Shown: positions 54,000 to 64,000 of the stretch, in pieces | Position numbering within the stretch: the stretch's first letter is position 1 | How the letters are laid out: the number at the start of each line of letters is the position of its first letter | Source: Pseudomonas sp. M47T1 | GTDB lineage: Bacteria; Pseudomonadota; Gammaproteobacteria; Pseudomonadales; Pseudomonadaceae | Reading direction: 5' to 3' | Length of the DNA: 64,000 nt | Assembly: GCF_000263855.1 (NCBI RefSeq) | Contig: NZ_AJWX01000001.1 | Span: forward strand, 310,001 to 374,000 | The notes under the pieces: model-generated | The model's database searches: none | What the model was told of the DNA's origin: nothing | The model's input: the letters and a program-made list of their open reading frames with translations, nothing else | Translations under genes and position numbers: made by a program

Positions 54000-54728
54000 T
54001 CAGGCGTGCGCGAAAGCGTGCCGAGGTTGCAGCAGGCGTTCGGCTACCGGGCCGAACACCAGGCCCAGGGTAGTCCACAGCACCAACTGGATGCCCAGCG
54101 ACGAGGTGCGGAATTTCCACAGCACGTCAGCCGAGAAGGTCTCGGGCACTTCGTTGATGGTGGGAAACAGCGAGGCCACCACGGCGACGATCACAATGTA
54201 CAGCGCCGCACCGCTGATCACGCCTGCCCATGGGCCGGCGTTGGCGATGATCTTGCGTGCGGCGTTGATGGCGATCACGGCGGCGACCACTGAAACCAGC
54301 AGCATCATGAAGAACACTTTGGTGCGCAGGCCGATGGTGTCCGGGTTGCCCACCGACGGCGGGTTGGCCGGGTATTTGAGCTCCGGCACCACGATCAGCA
54401 CGAAGAAGGCAGCCAGCGCCAGCAGCGCCGACAGGCCACGCGGGCCGACCTTGCCGATACGGCCCAGGGAGTAGGCGAACACCAGGGCAAAGATACCGCC
54501 CAGAGAAACGCTGTACACCACCACGCCAGTCAGCAGGCCGAAGGTGCTTTGCACTTCGCGGCTCACCAGCTCGGGTTCTTCGGCATCACCGTGCATGTGC
54601 GCCATGCTTTCTTCGAACGCGATGGCTCGGTCAACCTGAGGCTCACCGAAAATCTTCGCGAAACCGAAAGCGAGGAGGCCGGCCAACAGGCCGACAAGCA
54701 TACCCCTGACGAGTAAACGACCAGTCAT
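54000..54728 (-). CDS. cbtA: CbtA, predicted cobalt transporter subunit
   Basis: Inner-membrane protein of 242 residues with five to six hydrophobic segments, starting MTGRLLVRGMLVGLLAGLLAFGFAKIFGEP. Together with CbtB it is a predicted cobalt uptake system found under B12 riboswitches. ATG 54728 is used because GAGG lies 8 nt before it; the GTG three codons upstream belongs to that region. It follows cbtB by 19 bp. Confidence 0.92.
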   Translation of the reverse strand: MTGRLLVRGMLVGLLAGLLAFGFAKIFGEPQVDRAIAFEESMAHMHGDAEEPELVSREVQSTFGLLTGVVVYSVSLGGIFALVFAYSLGRIGKVGPRGLSALLALAAFFVLIVVPELKYPANPPSVGNPDTIGLRTKVFFMMLLVSVVAAVIAINAARKIIANAGPWAGVISGAALYIVIVAVVASLFPTINEVPETFSADVLWKFRTSSLGIQLVLWTTLGLVFGPVAERLLQPRHAFAHA

Positions 54729-54747
54729 TTGAAGCACCTCGACTCAA

Positions 54748-54960
54748 TCAGTGGCAGGGGAAGCCCAGCAGGTGACGACCATCGTGCACAAACTCGTGAA
54801 CGTACATGCCCTTGAACAGAGCAGTGGCGCCTTGCTCGGCACCGACGAAGTAAATCGCCAGCATCAGCAACAGGCCGCCAAAAATCGCCCAGGGCAAAAT
54901 TTCGCCCAGGGGAATGGTCGGGATCGAGACATCGGTTTGCGAAGCAGCGCTATAGGCCAT
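54748..54960 (-). CDS. cbtB: CbtB, small cobalt transporter subunit
   Basis: A 70-residue protein with one membrane helix (ILPWAIFGGLLLMLAIYFVGA) and a histidine-containing C-terminus (YVHEFVHDGRHLLGFPCH) typical of CbtB and likely metal-binding. AGAGGT lies upstream of ATG 54960, directly after the riboswitch expression region. Confidence 0.93.
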   Translation of the reverse strand: MAYSAASQTDVSIPTIPLGEILPWAIFGGLLLMLAIYFVGAEQGATALFKGMYVHEFVHDGRHLLGFPCH

Positions 54961-54970
54961 GATTACCTCT

Positions 54971-55115
54971 GGGGATTACGCGTCCCCGCTACGGTGGAAA
55001 GGTCGGGAAAATGTCTGGCTTACGGCGTGGAGCCGACTACAGTGGCGCGACCGCGTCGGTGTTTGACCGACTTATCTTCCCGAAACAACTTGATACGGCC
55101 TGGCAAGTGTAACTG
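54971..55115 (-). promoter_or_regulatory. Cobalamin riboswitch controlling cbtBA
   Basis: The minus strand carries conserved elements in the correct order: GCGCCACTGT (55048-55039), a stem, then AAGCCAGACA (55021-55012). Downstream a 5-bp hairpin GGGGA / TCCCC (54987-54971) abuts the cbtB ribosome site AGAGGT, a likely translation switch. Cobalamin binding would lower synthesis of this cobalt importer. The outer limits are approximate. Confidence 0.85.
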
Positions 55116-55175
55116 CTCGCAGATTATTTGGAGAAACTATCTCCAGTTGCAGCGAGCGGTAGCAAGGTTCAGGCA

Positions 55176-55204
55176 CAAAAAAGCCGCGCAGCGCGCGGCT
55201 TTTG
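55176..55204 (-). terminator. Terminator after tRNA-Ile(CAU)
   Basis: Minus strand stem AGCCGCGC / GCGCGGCT with flanking A/T pairs and T6 after it. It lies 7-35 bp downstream of the tRNA 3' end. Confidence 0.88.
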
Positions 55205-55210
55205 GAAGCG

Positions 55211-55287
<77 letters not shown>

Positions 55288-55302
55288 CCAGTAGGTCGCG
55301 GA

Positions 55303-58300
55303 TTATAGCGATGGTTTCTCTACAGTGCTATCCGAAAAGTCTGAAACCTTCATACGAAGAAACGAGGCGGCGAATTCTTCAGGGGCCAGGGGCACGCTGA
55401 AGATGAAGCCCTGGATCTGTTCGCAGCCTTCTTCGGCCAGAAATTGCTGCTGTGCCTGGTTCTCCACGCCTTCGGCAATCACCGTCAATTGCATGCTGCG
55501 GCCCAAGGCAATAATGGCACGCACGATGGCGGCGTCGTGGGTGTCTGCCGGCAGGCCACGAACGAACGACTGGTCGATTTTGAGGATATCCAGCGGCAGG
55601 CGCTTGAGGTAACTGAGCGAGGAATAGCCGGTGCCGAAGTCGTCGATCGCCAGTTGCACGCCTAGTTGTTTGAGCTGGTGCAGCACTGCCAAGGCTTCCT
55701 CGGCCTGGCTCATGATGAAGTTCTCGGTGATTTCCAGTTGCAGGCGGCCCGGTGCCAGGTTGTATTCGTGCAGCAGTTGCTCGATGCGCTTGAGTAGGCT
55801 TGGCTGGCGCAATTGGCCGCCAGCGAGGTTGACCGACAGGGGGCCGAAGTCCTGGTAGCGCTGTTGCCATTGGTACATCTGGCGGCAGGCCTGTTCCAGC
55901 ACCCAGTCGCCGATTTGCAGGATCATGCCGTTTTCTTCGGCCAGTTGGATAAAACGCTCGGGAGGCACTTCGCCAAAAACAGGGTGACTCCAGCGAATCA
56001 ACGCCTCGGCCCCAACCAGGGCATGGTCGCGCAGGCTGAATTTTGGCTGGTAAGCCAGGCTCAATTCATTGCGTTCAATGGCTCTGCGCAGTTCGTGCTC
56101 CAGGGCCACGCGCTCACTGGCCTGGGCGGTGAGGTCGCGGGTATAGGATTCCACCCGGTTGCGGCCCTTGGCCTTGGAGCGATACATCGCCGCGTCGGCA
56201 TTCTTGATCAGGCTGGCCACATCGCTGCCGTCCTGCGGGTACAAGCTGGTGCCGATGCTGGCGCTGGTGAAGAACTCATGCTCGCCCGCCTGGAAGGGCG
56301 CGGCAAAGCAGGCCAGCAATTTGTTGGCGATGTGCTCGGCGTCCATGGCCTGTTGCAGGCCGGGCAGCAGAATGATGAATTCATCGCCGCCCAGGCGTGC
56401 CACGGTGTCGATGTCGCGCACTTGTTCCTTGAGACGTTGGGCAATTCCCTTGAGCAGCAGGTCGCCTACCGGGTGCCCGAGGCTGTCATTGATGTGCTTG
56501 AAACGGTCCAGGTCCAGGAACAGCACGGCGCCCTGGCCGCTGTCGTCGTGTTCGCGATTCAACGAGGCCTGCAGGCGGCTTTCGAATAGCGTGCGGTTGG
56601 GCAGGCCAGTAAGCGGGTCGTGGTGGGCCTGGTAATCCAGGCGCGCCTGGGCGTGCTTCAGACTGGAAATATCGGCAAATACCGCGACGAAATGGGTCAG
56701 TGCCTGATCGGCGTTGCGCACGGCGCTGATGGTCAGCCAGCAGGGATACAGTTCACCGTTCTTGCGGCGGTTATGGATTTCTCCCTGCCAGTGCCCTTCG
56801 GCCGTCAGGCGGTGCCACATGGCCACGTAAAACGCGCTGTCGTGCTGCCCCGACGCCAGCAGGCTGGGGGTGGCGTCCAGCGCCTCGGCCTCGCTGTAAC
56901 CGGTGATTTCACTGAAGGCGCGGTTCACGGCAGTGATGCGCTGGCGGGTGTCGGTGATCAGCACGCCCTCGGCGGTGCTCTCGAACACGGTGGCGGCCAG
57001 TTGCAGTTTTTCCTGCATCAGCTGGCGGTCGGTCACGTCCCGGGCAATGGTCAGGATGCAGGGCTCTCCGCCGATGGGCAGCGGGCTGGAGGACAGTTCG
57101 CACAGGCGAATGGCGCCGTCGTTGCGGCGCAGCAGGCAGATGAAGTCCCGCACCGACCCTTCGCGCGCCAAAATATCGAGCATGCGCTTGCGCTGGTTAA
57201 GGTCTACCCACAGGCCCAGGTCCATGGCCGAGTGGTCCAGCGATACTCGACTGGTGTGGCCACTCAGGCGCGTAAAGCCATCGTTGACTTCCAGCAGCAT
57301 GCCATCGCTCTGTCGGCTAAGTACCATGCCGTCGGGCGATGCATGGAAGGCCTTGGCAAATTTCTCCTCGCTGATCTGCAGCTGCTGGCGCGTTTCCTTG
57401 AGCTGTGTGATATCGCGTACCACCACCACCAGGGCCGGCGTGGCGTCCAGATCGAACGGTTCGGCCGACACCAGTCCGGTGAACATCTGGCCATTGCTGC
57501 GTCGAAAAGGCATTTCCAGGTTGCGGATGCTGCCACCTTGCACGCGCTGCAACAGCTCGGGGCCAACGCCTTCGATTCCCCATAAATTCAGCTCCGAGGC
57601 TGTACGGCCAACCACATCGGTCGCGTACAGGCCAATCTGCTCTTCGAAGGCTTTGTTGACTTCCAGCAGGCAACCGTCGCTGAGGCGGGCTATGACCAGA
57701 ATATCCGGGCACTGGCGAAATACCGATGCGAACTTCTGTTCGGACTCGCGCAGGGCCTCTTCAGTGCGTTTCATCTCGCTGATGTCGATCATCAGGCCGC
57801 GCATCACTGGCTGGTGCCCGTGGCGGATCAGGCTGACGATATCGCGCACCCACAGGTGGCGACCGTCAGCGGTAATCACGCGATAATCAATGATGTGGTC
57901 GTGACCGGCCTCGGTCTCGGCGCCGCAATACGCTTGCGCACGGGCGGCATCGTCAGGGTGCAGAATACTGCGCCAAAAGCCTGGTTTGAGCCAGTGAGTC
58001 AGCGGGTAGCCCAGCAACGCCTCGGCGTGTGGCGAGACGTAGGTATAGGCGAAATCGCTGGTGCGTGCTTCCCAGGCGATCGCCGACAGGCTTTCTACCA
58101 GCCCACGGTAGTGGTATTCGCTGCTGCGCAGTTCCTGTTCCAGCGCAATGCGCCGGGAAATCTCCGAGCTCAGTCGGCGGTTGATGCGCAACACCACGGC
58201 CAGCACCGCCAGAATCAACAGCAACGCCGGCAGCCCATAGGTGAGGTAGTCATACCACAGGGTGCGATGGTCAATGACCTGGCCAACCCAGCGCTCCTGG

Positions 58301-59037
58301 ATCTGGTTGACCTGTGCCGGTGTCAGGCTGGCCATGGCCTTGTCGAGGATGCCGGCAAGAATTTTCTGGTCGGCGGGCACGCCCATGGCCAACTGGTAGC
58401 GATAGGGCGTCTCGCCGCTGACGTAGATGCCCTGCAGTTTCAGCTGGCGCATGCTCCATACGCTGGAGGCCAGGTCGCCGACCATGGCGTCGACCTGCCC
58501 GGTGGCCAGGGCTTCAAGGGCCGAGCTGACATTGGGCAGCGGCTCCAGGTTGAGGTCGGGGTGGTTGCTACGCAGCATTTCGTGGGGCGCATAGTTTTCC
58601 ACCACGGCAACCTTCAGGCCGTACAGGTCTTCAAGCTTGCGTGGTTGCGCGCCGTCCTTGCGGGCCAGTATGACAATGGGAAAATCCAGGTAGGGGCGGG
58701 TAAATGCCATGTAGGCCTGGCGGCCTGGAGTGGACATCACCCCAGGCAGTACGTCGACCCTGCTCTCTCGCGCCAGTTGCAGCACTTGTGACCAGCTGGT
58801 GGGCTCGATGGGCCTGAGCTCAACGTCCAGGCTCTGTTGCACCAGGCGAACGTAGTCGGCCGCCAGCCCCTGATAGCGGCCCTCGGCGTCACGAAACTCG
58901 AAAGGTGGCCACGACGCGTCCACGCCCAGGCGCAGCTCGTGGTGGTCCTTGAGCCAGGCCCGCTCCTGATCAGTCAGGGTGAGGGCATCGGCCATTGCTG
59001 TCCAACCCAGCAGGAGCAGCAAAAGCAGCACGCGCAT
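55303..59037 (-). CDS. Periplasmic-sensor PAS/GGDEF/EAL protein
   Basis: A 1244-residue inner-membrane c-di-GMP enzyme. Order: signal peptide (MRVLLLLLLLGWTAMADA), SBP_bac_3 amino-acid-binding-like domain (about 25-265), membrane helix (LPALLLILAVLAVVLRI), four PAS/PAC repeats (about 320-800), GGDEF (RLGGDEFIILLP, with inhibitory RDID five residues before), and EAL (GAEALIRW, ITENF, DDFGTGYSSL, AEGVEN). All catalytic residues of both domains are present, so it may both make and break c-di-GMP. The periplasmic domain could sense an amino acid. ATG 59037 starts the signal peptide; a longer frame upstream is not used. Confidence 0.92.
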   Translation of the reverse strand: MRVLLLLLLLGWTAMADALTLTDQERAWLKDHHELRLGVDASWPPFEFRDAEGRYQGLAADYVRLVQQSLDVELRPIEPTSWSQVLQLARESRVDVLPGVMSTPGRQAYMAFTRPYLDFPIVILARKDGAQPRKLEDLYGLKVAVVENYAPHEMLRSNHPDLNLEPLPNVSSALEALATGQVDAMVGDLASSVWSMRQLKLQGIYVSGETPYRYQLAMGVPADQKILAGILDKAMASLTPAQVNQIQERWVGQVIDHRTLWYDYLTYGLPALLLILAVLAVVLRINRRLSSEISRRIALEQELRSSEYHYRGLVESLSAIAWEARTSDFAYTYVSPHAEALLGYPLTHWLKPGFWRSILHPDDAARAQAYCGAETEAGHDHIIDYRVITADGRHLWVRDIVSLIRHGHQPVMRGLMIDISEMKRTEEALRESEQKFASVFRQCPDILVIARLSDGCLLEVNKAFEEQIGLYATDVVGRTASELNLWGIEGVGPELLQRVQGGSIRNLEMPFRRSNGQMFTGLVSAEPFDLDATPALVVVVRDITQLKETRQQLQISEEKFAKAFHASPDGMVLSRQSDGMLLEVNDGFTRLSGHTSRVSLDHSAMDLGLWVDLNQRKRMLDILAREGSVRDFICLLRRNDGAIRLCELSSSPLPIGGEPCILTIARDVTDRQLMQEKLQLAATVFESTAEGVLITDTRQRITAVNRAFSEITGYSEAEALDATPSLLASGQHDSAFYVAMWHRLTAEGHWQGEIHNRRKNGELYPCWLTISAVRNADQALTHFVAVFADISSLKHAQARLDYQAHHDPLTGLPNRTLFESRLQASLNREHDDSGQGAVLFLDLDRFKHINDSLGHPVGDLLLKGIAQRLKEQVRDIDTVARLGGDEFIILLPGLQQAMDAEHIANKLLACFAAPFQAGEHEFFTSASIGTSLYPQDGSDVASLIKNADAAMYRSKAKGRNRVESYTRDLTAQASERVALEHELRRAIERNELSLAYQPKFSLRDHALVGAEALIRWSHPVFGEVPPERFIQLAEENGMILQIGDWVLEQACRQMYQWQQRYQDFGPLSVNLAGGQLRQPSLLKRIEQLLHEYNLAPGRLQLEITENFIMSQAEEALAVLHQLKQLGVQLAIDDFGTGYSSLSYLKRLPLDILKIDQSFVRGLPADTHDAAIVRAIIALGRSMQLTVIAEGVENQAQQQFLAEEGCEQIQGFIFSVPLAPEEFAASFLRMKVSDFSDSTVEKPSL

Positions 59038-59100
59038 GTGGGCCTCGTCAGACCGGATAGGATCCTTCGAGTGTAGACGGCCGGTGGGCAAGTGCTCGAT

Positions 59101-59166
59101 TGTGGGGGCTGGCTTGTCAGCGAACTTTTCCCAGGCAAAGAGCTTGCTGGCAAGCCAGCTCCCATA
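59101..59166. repeat. REP-like inverted repeat pair (family A)
   Basis: TGTGGGGGCTGGCTTG mirrored by CAAGCCAGCTCCCATA, between the sensor gene and rpoD. Confidence 0.75.
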
Positions 59167-59178
59167 GTCAGCAGAAAG

Positions 59179-59206
59179 CAAAACCCCCGGCAGGGCCGGG
59201 GGTTTT
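59179..59206 (-). terminator. Terminator after rpoD
   Basis: CCCCCGGC / GCCGGGGG stem with a 3-nt loop, flanked by AAA/TTTT, beginning about 5 bp after the rpoD stop on the minus strand. Confidence 0.88.
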
Positions 59207-59210
59207 GGTA

Positions 59211-61058
<1,848 letters not shown>

Positions 61059-61125
61059 AACACCCTATCCACTGAAGGTCTTGGCGGGCAAAAAACAAGC
61101 CGAGGATTATACCCGAGCTAGGACC

Positions 61126-63111
61126 TCACGCGCCAGTTGAGGTCGGGGTTTGTGCGTGAACATTGCGAGTTAACAGCTTGAGAAGCTGATTTTTCTCCTC
61201 ATCGCTCAATTCACCTTGCCTGGCCTTGAGGAGCAGGCGTTCCAGGCGTCGCTCGCGTTGGCGGGCGGTCAGGCTAGTTATGGTGTCGAAAAACTGTTGT
61301 TCAAGGTTGTCGGCCTCGATCAGCCATTCTTTCTCGGCCAGTACGCGCAGCAGGCGACCTTGGTCGGTGCCATGCCAGCGCGCAATCAGTTGTAGAGAGC
61401 GTAGCTTAGGATTCTTCTGCAAGGCTTCGAGCAGGGCCACCAGCAGCTGCGAGTAGGTATGTTCCTCGTCGGCAAAATGGCTGGTGCTTTCGACTTTCTC
61501 GGCCAATTGCGGGTGATGCAGCAGGGTGCGCAAGGCACTGAGCGTCGGTGGCTCGACCGAAGTCGGCACGCGCGGCGGCACCCTGGGCTCGAAATTGCGC
61601 CCGCCCTTGCCTTTCCAGTCCTTGTTGCCTTTCCAGTCCTTCTTGCCGCCGCCCTTGTTGGGTGTCCAGGCCTGCTGCTGTTGCGGCTGGAACTCCTGGG
61701 GGGCGTGCGGCTGGTGGTAATCACTGTAGTCGGGCGTGTAGTCGGGTACCGAATCGTAGTTGAACCCTGGGTCGTAGCTGGGCGGCGGTGCCTCGGTGGG
61801 GGCGCTGTGGGCCAATTGCTTGACCGCTTCGCCGCTCAGCCCGGTAATTTCGCTCAGGCGGTTGCGCATCAGGGTGCGCAGGTTGGCCCCTGGTACCTTG
61901 TCGATCAGTGGCGCTGCCAGCGTGGCCATGTGCGCCTTGCCTTCCAGTGACCGTGGGTCGGCTTCTTCGGTCAGTTGCTGGAAGAAGTAGTCGGCCAGCG
62001 GTTGGGCATGCTGGTTGATGCGTGCCTTGAAGGCGTCTGTGCCTTCGGCGCGCACCAGGGTGTCCGGGTCTTCACCTTCGGGCAGGAACAGGAAGCGCGC
62101 CTTGCGGCCGTCCTGCAGGCTGGGCAGGGCGGCTTCCAGGGCGCGCCAGGCGGCATTGCGGCCGGCCTGGTCGCCGTCGAAGCAGAACAATACGCTGGGA
62201 ACCACGCGGAACAGGCGCTTGAGGTGCTCCTCGCTGGTGGCCGTGCCCAGGGTTGCCACGGCATTGCGCAGGCCTTGCTGGGCCAGGGCTATGACGTCCA
62301 TGTAGCCTTCGACCACGATGATTTCGTCGAGGTTGCGGTTGTGCTTGCGCGCCTCGAACAGGCCGTATAGCTCCTGGCCCTTGTGAAATACCGGAGTTTC
62401 CGGGGAGTTCAGGTACTTGGGCTTGTCGTCACCCAGCACCCGGCCGCCGAAGGCGATCACCCGGCCGCGGCTGTCGCGGATGGGGAACATCACCCGGTCG
62501 CGGAAGCGGTCGTAGCGCTTGCCCGACTCGGCGTTCTCGATGAGCAGGCCGGCGTCGATCATGGCCTTTTGTTGCAGGGTGTCGCTGCTCAGGTGCTTGA
62601 ACAGGTTGTCCCACCCGGGCGGGGCAAACCCCAGGCCGAAGTCGCGGGCAATTTCCCCGGACAGCCCGCGGCCCTTGAGGTACTCGACGGCGGCGCGGCG
62701 TGACGGGTGGGTCTTGAGTGCCTGGCGGTAATAGTCCGCGGCGGCGGTCAGCAGCGGGTACAGCGGCGAATCGGTGGGCTGGCGGGGCTTGCGGTCGCCG
62801 CGCCCGTTGTCTTCGCGAGGTACTTCCATGCCGGCCGACTTGGCCAGTTCTTCCACGGCCTGGGGGAAATCCAGGTTGTCGTGGTCCATGATGAAACCAA
62901 GGGCGTTGCCACCGGCGCCGCAGCCAAAGCAGTAGTAGAACTGCTTGTCGGGGCTGACGGTGAACGAGGGGGTCTTTTCCTTGTGGAACGGGCAGCAGGC
63001 GGAGTAATTCTTGCCGGCCTTTTTCATCTGGATGCGCGAAGTCACCACGTCGACGATGTCGGTGCGGTTCAGAAGGTCATCAATGAAGCCCTGGGGAATC
63101 AGCCCGGCCAT
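61126..63111 (-). CDS. dnaG: DNA primase
   Basis: Makes RNA primers at the replication fork; 661 residues. Zinc-ribbon ligands C40, H43, C61 and C64; TOPRIM catalytic segments VVEGYMDVIAL and FDGDQAGRNA; C-terminal helicase-binding domain. Between the core and the C-terminal domain is a Pro/Gln/Lys/Gly-rich linker (about 435-535, with repeated KKDWKGNKDWKGKGG), longer than in E. coli. Same strand as rpoD and rpsU. Confidence 0.98.
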   Translation of the reverse strand: MAGLIPQGFIDDLLNRTDIVDVVTSRIQMKKAGKNYSACCPFHKEKTPSFTVSPDKQFYYCFGCGAGGNALGFIMDHDNLDFPQAVEELAKSAGMEVPREDNGRGDRKPRQPTDSPLYPLLTAAADYYRQALKTHPSRRAAVEYLKGRGLSGEIARDFGLGFAPPGWDNLFKHLSSDTLQQKAMIDAGLLIENAESGKRYDRFRDRVMFPIRDSRGRVIAFGGRVLGDDKPKYLNSPETPVFHKGQELYGLFEARKHNRNLDEIIVVEGYMDVIALAQQGLRNAVATLGTATSEEHLKRLFRVVPSVLFCFDGDQAGRNAAWRALEAALPSLQDGRKARFLFLPEGEDPDTLVRAEGTDAFKARINQHAQPLADYFFQQLTEEADPRSLEGKAHMATLAAPLIDKVPGANLRTLMRNRLSEITGLSGEAVKQLAHSAPTEAPPPSYDPGFNYDSVPDYTPDYSDYHQPHAPQEFQPQQQQAWTPNKGGGKKDWKGNKDWKGKGGRNFEPRVPPRVPTSVEPPTLSALRTLLHHPQLAEKVESTSHFADEEHTYSQLLVALLEALQKNPKLRSLQLIARWHGTDQGRLLRVLAEKEWLIEADNLEQQFFDTITSLTARQRERRLERLLLKARQGELSDEEKNQLLKLLTRNVHAQTPTSTGA

Positions 63112-63496
63112 GGTTCTCTCATCATCAGGCTAGGAAGCGTTGCTGCAGTGTAACTGTGCGTCGACCGTCGTGCTGGCCCACGCCTTCCTGTTTATCTGTC
63201 GGAAACGGCGTCGCATCCGATCAGCCGAGGCTGTTATCGAAGCGGGACGTTTGAAGCAGGAAAAAAGGGGGTGTGCTCGTCTGCAGCCCGTGAAGGCTCG
63301 TCAGTTCTGACGTGCACTCTGGCGATGAGGCCAGGTCTGACGTTTCAGGCAGGTCGCTTCGGTGCACAAGGCAGCCTAGGCATCCGTTCGGACAAAGCCC
63401 GTACGGGGTGTTGCAACAACGGCTCTTGCAACAGCAACAACTGCCGGCAGCCCGGCTGTGGGCCGGGCGAGGCAGAAGCTTGCGACGTAGTCTGTA
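63112..63496 (-). other. 385-bp rpsU-dnaG spacer
   Basis: No gene seen. It contains a 7-bp hairpin GCCCGGC / GCCGGGC (63450-63468), followed on the minus strand by a U/G-rich run (GTTGTTGCTGTTGC), a weak terminator. As in the E. coli operon, this would let most rpsU transcripts end while some read into dnaG. Confidence 0.55.
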
Positions 63497-63712
63497 TTAG
63501 TACAGACGAACGGCGCGGCGCTGTTCGCGCTGAACTTTCTTGGCGTGACGCTTAACAGCAGCAGCTGCTTTGCGCTTACGCTCGGAAGTCGGCTTCTCGT
63601 AAAATTCGCGGCTACGAACTTCAGCCAGTACACCGGCTTTTTCGCAGGAGCGCTTGAAACGACGCAGAGCTACGTCGAAGGGTTCGTTCTCTTTAACTTT
63701 GACGGCTGGCAT
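63497..63712 (-). CDS. rpsU: 30S ribosomal protein S21
   Basis: 71-residue basic small-subunit protein ([21 protein letters not shown]...), family-standard length, first gene of the macromolecular synthesis operon. High Lys/Arg content in the C-terminal helix binds 16S rRNA. Confidence 0.98.
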
Positions 63713-63785
63713 CTAGAGCTACCTTCATTCATTACCGGGATCGACGTGCCAATGGCAAAAACATGCGCTGAAGTACGTCGGTTTT

Positions 63786-63810
63786 TAAGGGTTGCGGATG
63801 TTAACCCTTA
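63786..63810. promoter_or_regulatory. Inverted repeat between rpsU and tsaD
   Basis: Perfect 8-bp arms TAAGGGTT / AACCCTTA with a 9-bp spacer, in the 201-bp divergent region. No U-run follows in either direction, so an operator or promoter-associated element is more likely than a terminator. Confidence 0.35.
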
Positions 63811-63913
63811 GCAGCCCGGAATGCAAAGCCTCTGATCGAAAACCGCTGGCCGGGGCACTGAGTGGCGACTATCATGCGCGCCTTCGAATTCAGCCTCAAC
63901 AAGGCCATGACCC

Positions 63914-64000
63914 ATGTTAGTACTGGGATTGGAAACATCCTGCGACGAAACCGGCGTCGCCCTCTATGACAGCGAACGTGGCCTTCTGGCCGATGCGCTG
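63914..64000 (+). CDS. tsaD: tRNA N6-threonylcarbamoyladenosine transferase (5' part only)
   Basis: The first 29 codons, [20 protein letters not shown] and onward, match the TsaD/Gcp N-terminus including the nucleotide-binding LETSCDET. It transfers the threonylcarbamoyl group to A37 of tRNAs reading ANN codons. The remainder is beyond the window. Divergent from rpsU, as in many gamma-proteobacteria. Confidence 0.95.

Noticed and set aside
55156..55163. GCGGTAGC on the plus strand downstream of tRNA-Ile
   Set aside because: No plus-strand operon follows and no hairpin is attached; an 8-mer is expected a few times in this window by chance.

Overview
The window reads as a Pseudomonas chromosome, most likely of the P. 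putida group. The reasons are high GC, short REP-type inverted repeats in the spacers, bioBFHCD as a single operon, pqqFABCDE beside an S9 peptidase, an adjacent davBA pair, a GacA-type RsmY small RNA, and the rpsU-dnaG-rpoD block followed by tRNA-Ile(CAU). Species assignment and all comparisons with other genomes come from memory of the families, not from a search.

Layout. 1-2989 (minus): an iron-responsive cell-surface signalling unit, ECF sigma factor > FecR anti-sigma > TonB receptor (receptor cut by the window edge). 3167-6467: DEDDh exonuclease overlapping a cNMP/CBS/DUF294 protein, divergent from a lone receiver-domain protein. 6558-12729: malate synthase G, a GcvR-like ACT protein, RarD permease, SrkA kinase and a ModE-type regulator. 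12793-18088: ComF divergent from the complete biotin operon bioB-F-H-C-D. 18197-24734: a small flagellar-rod-like protein, two FadE-type acyl-CoA dehydrogenase paralogues flanking a diguanylate cyclase, the RsmY sRNA gene, and a Pmp3/YqaE membrane peptide. 24735-32398 (minus): the PQQ locus with the 23-residue PqqA precursor.

32546-50340 (minus) is the most distinctive part: a ~17.4 kb single-strand exopolysaccharide operon of the Wzx/Wzy type with fifteen genes. In order of transcription these are a 2OG-Fe(II) oxygenase, DegT aminotransferase, Wzx flippase, GT2, Wzb phosphatase, Wzc kinase, an RfaH-family antiterminator, GT2, GT4, Wzy-like polymerase, PslG-like hydrolase, two GT4 enzymes, a WcaJ-type initiating transferase and the Wza-type exporter, closed by a strong terminator. 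Its untranslated leader carries two copies of a hairpin-plus-ops module (GGCGGTAGCTTTG, each 1 nt after a 6-bp hairpin). Because the operon encodes its own RfaH homologue, this looks like a self-contained antitermination circuit with positive feedback. An (AAC)n tract just upstream of the rfaH-like start is a candidate Hfq/Crc site.

50634-53729 (minus): the lysine-to-5-aminovalerate genes davA and davB with a linked Lrp/AsnC regulator. 54000-55115 (minus): cobalt transport genes cbtB-cbtA under a cobalamin riboswitch. 55211-63712 (minus): tRNA-Ile(CAU), a large periplasmic-sensor/PAS/GGDEF/EAL protein, and the macromolecular synthesis cluster rpoD, dnaG, rpsU. The plus-strand tsaD starts at 63914 and runs off the window.
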